Shown: positions 58,926-64,000 of the stretch, piece by piece
Position numbering within the stretch: the stretch's first letter is position 1
Layout of the letters: each line of letters begins with the position of its first letter
Assembly (NCBI GenBank): GCA_964493015.1
Contig: CAZBLU010000002.1
Span: 13,697 to 77,696, forward strand
Source of the DNA: Caldimicrobium sp964493015
Lineage (GTDB): Bacteria > Desulfobacterota > Thermodesulfobacteria > Thermodesulfobacteriales > Thermodesulfobacteriaceae
Direction of reading: 5' to 3'
DNA: 64,000 nucleotides
Translations under genes and position numbers: made by a program
The notes under the pieces: generated by a model
Seen by the model: only the letters and a program-made list of their open reading frames with translations
Told to the model about the DNA's origin: nothing
Databases searched by the model: none

Positions 58926-59764
58926 GTATCATTCAACCTTCCAGCCCTCCAGAAAGGGAGCTCTTAGAGAAGGGTCTTGAGGTATTGAGAAAAAAGGGTA
59001 TCCCCTTTAAAAGCCTTGTTGACTTAGAAGAGAGTCCTCCCTCACATAAAGCTTTCTTACTTTATGAGGCCCTAACCTGTGGCAAATTTACCCATCTCTG
59101 GGCTGTAAGAGGAGGAGCTGGGGCTTGGAAACTTCTACCCTATCTGGATGACCTCTTTAAAGAGAGCTATGTTAAGCAACCCTATTTACCGCAACTTATA
59201 GGGTTTTCTGACATCACCATTCTTCACGCCTATTTTTGGCAGAAATTTGGTAAAAAAGGGCTTCATGCCCCCATGATCGTCCATCTCCCCAACTTAGTGG
59301 GGGAAGCTAAAGAATTATTGTGGAAAGTCCTTCATCAAAGCTGTAAGGAAGTGAAGCTTTCTGGAAGGGCCTATCAAGAAGGAGAGGCCTCTGGCTATCT
59401 CCTGGGAGGAAATCTATCTTTAGTGGCCTCTCTTTGTGGGACCCCCTATTTTCCCTTAAAGCAAGAACTAATTTTATTTTTGGAAGATATAGGTGAAAAA
59501 CCCTATCGTTTAGAAAGGGCTTTCCTTCAAATCCTCTTTAGTTTGCCAAAAGGGCTTTTAAAAGGGATTGTTATAGGAGATCTGGGCGATATGGAGGCAA
59601 GTAAACTCCTTACCTCCCTTAGAGAATTTTTGCCTTCAGAGATACCCATTGCCTATGCCTTCCCCTTTGGGCATATACCCAACAATTGTCCTCTGCTTTT
59701 TGGGGCTAAGGCCAAGCTTAAAGTAAGGGGAGAAGAGGCCATCCTTAATTTTCCTCTCGATTAA
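58904..59764 (+). CDS. LD-carboxypeptidase (peptidase family S66)
   Basis: A 286-residue S66 protein with the nucleophile Ser in LIGFSDITILHAYF (about 106), Glu in FLEDIGEKPYRLERAF and His in FPFGHIPNN, the Ser-Glu-His triad of the family. It removes the terminal D-Ala from murein tetrapeptides during recycling. No signal peptide is visible, so it acts in the cytoplasm. Its end overlaps the convergent glycosyltransferase by 20 bases. Confidence 0.92.
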   Translation: MERSLYIGIIQPSSPPERELLEKGLEVLRKKGIPFKSLVDLEESPPSHKAFLLYEALTCGKFTHLWAVRGGAGAWKLLPYLDDLFKESYVKQPYLPQLIGFSDITILHAYFWQKFGKKGLHAPMIVHLPNLVGEAKELLWKVLHQSCKEVKLSGRAYQEGEASGYLLGGNLSLVASLCGTPYFPLKQELILFLEDIGEKPYRLERAFLQILFSLPKGLLKGIVIGDLGDMEASKLLTSLREFLPSEIPIAYAFPFGHIPNNCPLLFGAKAKLKVRGEEAILNFPLD

Positions 59765-60548
59765 AGGCCTCGATAAAGGCCTCCCATAAGGCCTCTTCCT
59801 CGAGACAGGCCCTCTCTTCACAGGTAGAGGGAAAACAAGGTCTACAAGATAGAGGAAGACTAATAATGGTTATCTTTTCACCTATAGGGCGAAAGACCAG
59901 CTCATCACTTGGACCAAAGAAAATAAAGGATTTAAGACCCAAAAAACTTGCCAGATGAGAAACACCACTATCATTACCCACATAAATCTTGCCTTGGGCA
60001 AGGGTCTTTGCTAAGGAGAGTGTGTCTCTAAGAATGAGTAGATTATCCACTTTACCTATAAGCCATTTTTCTGCCTCACCAGCAATGTAGAGCACATCCC
60101 ATTGATGGTCCCGTAAGAGCCTCTCTATTTTCCTAAAGAGGCTAAAGGGGGGATTTTTCTTGGGGGAGCCAGAGCCAGGATGTATAAAAGCAAGCCTTTT
60201 ATCTTTTGGGACATACTCACTAAAGGGTAATTTGGACGAAAAATCTAAAGGTAATCCTAAGGATTGAAGATAATATATGGGAAGCCAAATCCTTTCCTTA
60301 GGGAAAGGTTTCAGATTACCTTCAAGACTGATAATAATCTTTTTTTCGAAGGGTTGAGAAAGAAAATAATTTAAAAATTCACTGCTATAGATAGCCTGAG
60401 CCCACCCACAATGCCTTGCTAAGCAGAGGTAATCGCTATGACCGAGAAAAACCACTTGATAGCCAAGTCTGTTTAAAACCTCAGCTACTGGGAAGGTAAG
60501 AAGGGTATCGCCTAAACCTCCCCTTCTATAAAGAAGGGCTCTCTTCAT
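59745..60548 (-). CDS. Glycosyltransferase family 9 (heptosyltransferase-like)
   Basis: A 267-residue GT-B protein: N-terminal RRGGLGDTLLTFPV (typical GDxL.T.P of GT9), FIHPGSGSPKKNPP in the middle and VGNDSGVSHLASFLG in the nucleotide-sugar site. CRPCFPSTCEERACL near the C-terminus gives four cysteines, often seen in GT9. It would add a heptose or other sugar to the lipopolysaccharide core. It is shorter than WaaC/WaaF (about 320-350 residues). Confidence 0.85.
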   Translation of the reverse strand: MKRALLYRRGGLGDTLLTFPVAEVLNRLGYQVVFLGHSDYLCLARHCGWAQAIYSSEFLNYFLSQPFEKKIIISLEGNLKPFPKERIWLPIYYLQSLGLPLDFSSKLPFSEYVPKDKRLAFIHPGSGSPKKNPPFSLFRKIERLLRDHQWDVLYIAGEAEKWLIGKVDNLLILRDTLSLAKTLAQGKIYVGNDSGVSHLASFLGLKSFIFFGPSDELVFRPIGEKITIISLPLSCRPCFPSTCEERACLEEEALWEAFIEAFNREEN

Positions 60549-60695
60549 AAAGGTAATTTAAAATTTTTGAGGTTAAAATACCCAAACCAGTCAAACCACT
60601 AAATAGCCTGCCCAATTAGGAAGACAACTTCCACCATGAGGACCATGAGTAGAAGTGTAAAATACTCTTTAGGAACTTACCAAGCATAGTTTTTT

Positions 60696-61499
60696 TTAAG
60701 AAGACTCCCTGCTAAACAAGTTTCTCAAGTAGGCTTTTAGTGAAAGACTTTGACCCTTTAAGCCAAATTTTTCTCTAATTCTTTTCCGATAGAAATCTAC
60801 CGCATCTTTACTCAGATTAAGGATTTGACAAATTTCCTCGGAGGAGTAGCCCTCCTTAACAAGTAGAGCCACTTGAGCTTCCTTGGTGCTTAGCCCTGCT
60901 AAAGGATGAAGAGACCTTAAGCGTTTTTCTCTAAACTCCTGAAGGGCTTTAAGGGTATCTGTTCTTAAAGTTTCCAGTTCAGGCGGAAGCTTTCCTTTTA
61001 TAAGCTCTAAAAAGGGGAACAAGACATGGTTTACCAAGAGATCCCACTCTGAAGACGGGGCCCTTTCTTCGCTTTCTTTCCTCTCAAAGGAGGATATAGA
61101 AATTTGCTCTTGGGGCAGTTCCTCATGAATGAGGATAACCATTTTAGGCCTACCTTTTAAGGCAAATATAGTTAAAAGGTAGGAGACCCTTCCTCTTTCA
61201 GGATCTATGAGGCTATATATCTTTTTATAAAGACTTTTTTTACCAGCGAGAACACTCTCTAAGCCCTCTTTAATTTCTAAGGATTCTACCTTCTCCTCTT
61301 CAGAGAGGTTATCAAAGAGTTTAAGATAATTTGTGCCAATGCAATCAGGTCTGACCAGAAGCCCCCTCTTAAGGGCGCTTTCTTGCCAAGTCTTGTTAGT
61401 AGCAAGAATATTGCCTCGTTCGTCAAGAAGGGCAATGTAGCCTGGAAAGTGGTCAAAAAATTCTAAATAGACCTTTGGTTTAAGAACAAATTTTCTCAT
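60696..61499 (-). CDS. PAS domain regulator with LuxR-type helix-turn-helix
   Basis: A 267-residue cytosolic protein. It has an N-terminal PAS domain (about 10-125: FPGYIALLDERGNILATN, then the IGTNYLKLFDN segment), a variable linker, and a C-terminal LuxR-type HTH (about 205-260: LSTKEAQVALLVKEGYSSEEICQILNLS, then AVDFYRKRIREKFGL, read in parts). It starts 15 bases after the fabH stop, so it is probably transcribed with plsX-fabH. The gap after it (60549-60695) holds no recognisable gene. Confidence 0.88.
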   Translation of the reverse strand: MRKFVLKPKVYLEFFDHFPGYIALLDERGNILATNKTWQESALKRGLLVRPDCIGTNYLKLFDNLSEEEKVESLEIKEGLESVLAGKKSLYKKIYSLIDPERGRVSYLLTIFALKGRPKMVILIHEELPQEQISISSFERKESEERAPSSEWDLLVNHVLFPFLELIKGKLPPELETLRTDTLKALQEFREKRLRSLHPLAGLSTKEAQVALLVKEGYSSEEICQILNLSKDAVDFYRKRIREKFGLKGQSLSLKAYLRNLFSRESS

Positions 61500-61513
61500 A
61501 GGAGAGAGAACAC

Positions 61514-62506
61514 TTACCAGCGCATAAGAAGTCCTGCAAAGGTAAAACCTCCTCCAAAGGCAACCATAAGGACTAAATCCCCCTCTTTTAGACGCCCTTC
61601 TTTTTCTGCTTCATAAAGGGCTATAGGGATACTTGCTGCCGAAGTATTCCCATAGCGCTGTATGTTAACAAAGACCTTGTCTTTGGGGAGCTCAAGTCTT
61701 TCTCTAAGATATTCAATTATTCTCAAATTGGCCTGATGAGGTATAACTAAGCCAAGATCCTTTGCCGTGATTTGATTCCTCTCTAAGAGTTCTAAGGCAA
61801 TTTTTTCCATCATGCGGGTGGCTATTTTAAAAACTTCTCTTCCTTGCATGCGAATATAATATTCTTCCTTAGGAAGCCTCTTATCAAAGGGAAAATAGGC
61901 CGATCCCCCACCTTTAAGGGTTAAGAGATGCCAATTGGAACCATCTGCCCCAAGGATAAAATCTATAATACCTCCCTTATCTTTTTCTACACCTCCCAAG
62001 ACCACAGCCCCAGCCCCATCCCCAAAGAGAACACAGGTTGTCCTATCCTCCCAGTTGGTCTTGCGAGTAAGGGCTTCAGCTCCCACTACCAAAATCTTCC
62101 AGTGGGGATTATTCCTTATTATTTGATCCGCAAGACTTAAGGCATAGAGAAAACCAGAACAGGTAGCCGAAAGATCAAAGGCTCCAGCTTTAGTAGCAGA
62201 AAGGCCTTTCTGAAGTAGGATAGAAAGAGAGGGCATAAGAAAATCAGGGGTAAGGGTAGCACATATTATAAGATTGAGCTCATCTGGAGAGACCTTAGCT
62301 CGCTCTAAGGCCTCACGGGCTGCCTTTATGGCATAGGTGCTAATAACTTCCTCGTCACCTAATATATGCCTTTCTTTGATGCCCGTTCTCTCCGTTATCC
62401 AAGTGTCAGATGTATCAACCATCTTTTCCAAGTCGTGATTTGTAAGAATTTTAGGGGGCACAGCCATCCCACAGCCAAGGATTTTAGAGGAAACCTCAGA
62501 CCTCAA
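61514..62506 (-). CDS. fabH: 3-oxoacyl-ACP synthase III
   Basis: A 330-residue KAS III. I chose TTG 62506: AGGAGG lies at 62518-62513, six bases before it, and the upstream TTG at 62521 is itself part of that ribosome site. Catalytic triad: Cys in LSATCSGFLYAL, His in VIPHQANLRI, Asn in YGNTSAAS. It starts fatty-acid synthesis by joining acetyl-CoA and malonyl-ACP. It overlaps plsX by 11 bases. Confidence 0.95.
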   Translation of the reverse strand: MRSEVSSKILGCGMAVPPKILTNHDLEKMVDTSDTWITERTGIKERHILGDEEVISTYAIKAAREALERAKVSPDELNLIICATLTPDFLMPSLSILLQKGLSATKAGAFDLSATCSGFLYALSLADQIIRNNPHWKILVVGAEALTRKTNWEDRTTCVLFGDGAGAVVLGGVEKDKGGIIDFILGADGSNWHLLTLKGGGSAYFPFDKRLPKEEYYIRMQGREVFKIATRMMEKIALELLERNQITAKDLGLVIPHQANLRIIEYLRERLELPKDKVFVNIQRYGNTSAASIPIALYEAEKEGRLKEGDLVLMVAFGGGFTFAGLLMRW

Positions 62507-63503
62507 CTCCAACCTCCTCAATTTGATGTTTTTCTATGGCCCTCTCTAAGATATTGGCCAGATCTAACCGAGCAAAATGTAGGGCCTGCCTTATGGCATT
62601 TTTGATGGCCAAAGGATCCGATTTGCCATGAGAGATAATCACATTCCCCTTGACCCCGAGAAGGGGAGCTCCTCCATATTCTCGCCAATCTGTTTTCTTC
62701 TTAAAGGCCTTTAAGGCACCCTTAGATAAATACATACCTAATAAGTAAAGATAGGACTTCTTAACCTCATTTTTCAACATCTCAAGTATAGTCTCCGCTA
62801 AGCCCTCAGAGAGTTTGAGACATATATTGCCAATGAATCCATCACAAATGACAATATCAACTTCCCCCTTATAAATGTCTCTCCCTTCAATATTGCCATA
62901 GTAATTAAGAGAAGAGGAAGAAAGCAATTTATGGGCCTCTTTAACTAATTGGTTGCCCTTACCTATCTCTTCACCAATAGACAAAAGGGCTACCTTGGGA
63001 TTGGTTCTACCCCAAATATTTTCTAAAAATAGGGTTGCCATAACAGCAAACTGATAAAGATCGTAGGGTTTAGAATCCACATTAGCCCCAGCATCTATTA
63101 AGACCATGGGCTCCTTTAAGGTGGGTAATAGAGTTGCTATGGCTGGTCGCCTAACTCCCTTCAATCGTCCTAAAATAAAGATACCTCCAGCAACCACTGC
63201 CCCAGAGTTCCCCGCTGACACAAAGGCCTGTGCCCTATTTTCTTTGAGTAAGTCAAGCCCCCTAAATATAGTTGCTCCCCTTTTTCTCTTAATAGCTTCA
63301 CTTGGAGACTCATCCATACGGATATATTCTTCCGTAAAGATAAATTCAACCCTATCTCTGGGAGAAAAGTCTTTGAGGACCTCTTGGGGCCCCAAGAGGA
63401 GCAAATAGAGATCTGAATAGGCCTTTAATGCCCTTTTAGCTCCCTCCAAAACAGCCTGGGGGGCAAAATCTCCCCCCATGACATCTACAGCTATGTAATG
63501 CAT
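62496..63503 (-). CDS. plsX: Phosphate acyltransferase PlsX
   Basis: A 335-residue PlsX: AVDVMGGDFAPQAVLEGA at residues 5-22, SAGNSGAVVAGG, DAGANVD, VCDGFIGN and KTDWREYGGAPLLGVKG. It makes acyl-phosphate from acyl-ACP for phospholipid synthesis. It stands in the classical rpmF-plsX-fabH order, 12 bases after rpmF. Confidence 0.96.
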   Translation of the reverse strand: MHYIAVDVMGGDFAPQAVLEGAKRALKAYSDLYLLLLGPQEVLKDFSPRDRVEFIFTEEYIRMDESPSEAIKRKRGATIFRGLDLLKENRAQAFVSAGNSGAVVAGGIFILGRLKGVRRPAIATLLPTLKEPMVLIDAGANVDSKPYDLYQFAVMATLFLENIWGRTNPKVALLSIGEEIGKGNQLVKEAHKLLSSSSLNYYGNIEGRDIYKGEVDIVICDGFIGNICLKLSEGLAETILEMLKNEVKKSYLYLLGMYLSKGALKAFKKKTDWREYGGAPLLGVKGNVIISHGKSDPLAIKNAIRQALHFARLDLANILERAIEKHQIEEVGVEV

Positions 63504-63515
63504 GTAAACTGGAGA

Positions 63516-63698
63516 TTAGACTTCGGATTGTTCTATAAAGGTCTTACCTCTGTAAAAGCCACATTTGGCACAAACGCGATGAGGCAATTTAAAAGATTTA
63601 CACTTAGGACAGATGCTCCCAGAAGCTGGTTTTAAGGCCTGATGGGCCCTCCTCATCCCCCTTCTGGATCTGGATGTCTTCCTTTTAGGAACAGCCAT
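63516..63698 (-). CDS. rpmF: 50S ribosomal protein L32
   Basis: A 60-residue basic protein: MAVPKRKTSRSRRGMRRAHQ, then the zinc ribbon CPKC (34-37) and CAKC (48-51). AGGAGGGG precedes ATG. It follows the DUF177 gene by one base. Confidence 0.97.
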   Translation of the reverse strand: MAVPKRKTSRSRRGMRRAHQALKPASGSICPKCKSFKLPHRVCAKCGFYRGKTFIEQSEV

Positions 63699-63699
63699 T

Positions 63700-64000
63700 T
63701 TACCCCTCCTTTATAACCGTGTTTTCACCCTTGCTGAGAAGATCCTTTAGCACAGCAAAGGGAGATGTCTTTTTGAAAATTTTACACTGGCATTTTTCTT
63801 TATTCAGATTTACCCCACAATTAGGGCAAAGTCCTTTACAGTCAACCTGGCAAAGATTTCTAAAAGGTAAAGCCAAAATTATCTCCTCCATAAGTATATT
63901 ATAAAAAGAAATAAAAGACTCTTCGTAAAAACTGACCTCCATTTCCTCCTGCTCTAATTCTTTTTCTTCCTCTATATTTAGAGATTTTCTTGGCAATAAA
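63700..64000 (-). CDS. DUF177 (YceD-like) protein, 5' truncated by window edge
   Basis: About 100 C-terminal residues of a DUF177 protein: CQVDCKGLCPNCGVNLNKEKCQC is the family signature (read in parts) with four or more cysteines. The frame is open to the last base, so the start lies beyond the window; the TTG at 63996 is internal. Family members (about 170 residues) act in large-ribosome/23S rRNA accumulation and nearly always precede rpmF. Confidence 0.9.
   Translation of the reverse strand, partial: LLPRKSLNIEEEKELEQEEMEVSFYEESFISFYNILMEEIILALPFRNLCQVDCKGLCPNCGVNLNKEKCQCKIFKKTSPFAVLKDLLSKGENTVIKEG

Noticed and set aside
60620..60640. GGAAG/CTTCC mini-hairpin after the PAS-LuxR gene as a terminator.
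   Set aside because: Five-base stem without a T-run; too weak.
60599..60646. Minus-strand 15-codon hydrophobic peptide (MVLMVEVVFLIGQAI) between the PAS-LuxR gene and the glycosyltransferase; with a frameshift it would join a MLGKFLK start at about 60688.
   Set aside because: Too short, no ribosome site, and a frameshift would have to be assumed; it could be a decayed small membrane protein but is not supported.
1..64000. CRISPR arrays, insertion sequences, prophage, integrons, rRNA and tRNA genes.
   Set aside because: Gaps longer than 70 bases were read; no regular spaced repeats, transposase, paired terminal repeats, T-loop consensus or rRNA sequence was seen.

Overview
The window looks like chromosomal housekeeping DNA from a thermophilic, anaerobic, diderm bacterium, most likely a member of the Thermodesulfobacteria (Caldimicrobium/Thermodesulfobacterium-like). 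This is inferred from low GC, arginine codons dominated by AGA/AGG, tightly packed and overlapping genes, an outer membrane (BamA, LolCD, GT9 glycosyltransferase) and anaerobic enzymes: a Re-citrate-synthase-like protein, an Fe-S fumarase beta subunit, a small siroheme/ferredoxin reductase and SelA. No rRNA, tRNA, CRISPR array, insertion sequence or prophage was found. Genes cover about 96% of the window; the first and last genes are cut by its edges.

Layout. 1-4351 (+): DUF1015 protein (5' cut), Cys-rich protein, sugar epimerase, class II aldolase, hemL, closed by a strong hairpin shared with convergent ilvC (4400-5392, -). 5617-6050 (-): a very short Lys/Ala-rich exported protein and a small cytochrome c behind one promoter. 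6337-7875 (+): LysM-NlpC/P60 endopeptidase. 7850-9809 (-): a three-gene Fe-S operon (zinc-ribbon protein, 4Fe-4S protein, siroheme-type reductase) behind a perfect FNR/HcpR-like palindrome. 10107-24725 (+): a long chain in which leuC and leuD are separated by an MNT-HEPN (MntA/HepT) pair and followed by a HEPN-MNT pair, mazG, a zinc-type ABC transporter, tatD, aspS, purA and a divergent acyl-CoA carboxylase set (biotin carboxylase, fused alpha-beta carboxyltransferase, biotin carrier with an atypical acceptor site, biotin ligase). 24714-29860 (-): carB and ppiD. 30212-32404 (+): bifunctional rel. 32401-42602 (-): rpmB, bamA, lolD, lolC, lysS, xerC, a hybrid histidine kinase and an MFS transporter. 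42712-54463: cold-shock protein, DUF4911, TudS-like DUF523/DUF1722 (-), aminotransferase, selA, TPR protein, MBL hydrolase, thrC, Re-citrate-synthase-like enzyme fused to a Cache-like sensor, TolB-like propeller, thioesterase, tautomerase. 54430-55452 (-): fumarase beta subunit and an Rrf2 regulator. 55706-59764 (+): second small cytochrome c, M48 protease, prmA, coaX, LD-carboxypeptidase. 59745-64000 (-): GT9 glycosyltransferase, PAS-LuxR regulator, fabH, plsX, rpmF and DUF177 (5' cut).

The parts that stand out are: the HEPN/MNT modules coupled by start/stop overlaps to leucine biosynthesis; the carboxylase operon, whose carrier has Glu-Lys-Asn where Met-Lys-Met is usual, next to its own divergent ligase; the citrate-synthase/Cache fusion; the FNR-box operon for a small sulfite/nitrite-type reductase; and two distant small cytochromes sharing a KSP motif but differing in the probable distal haem ligand. 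All functional calls come from reading motifs by eye; no database search was run.
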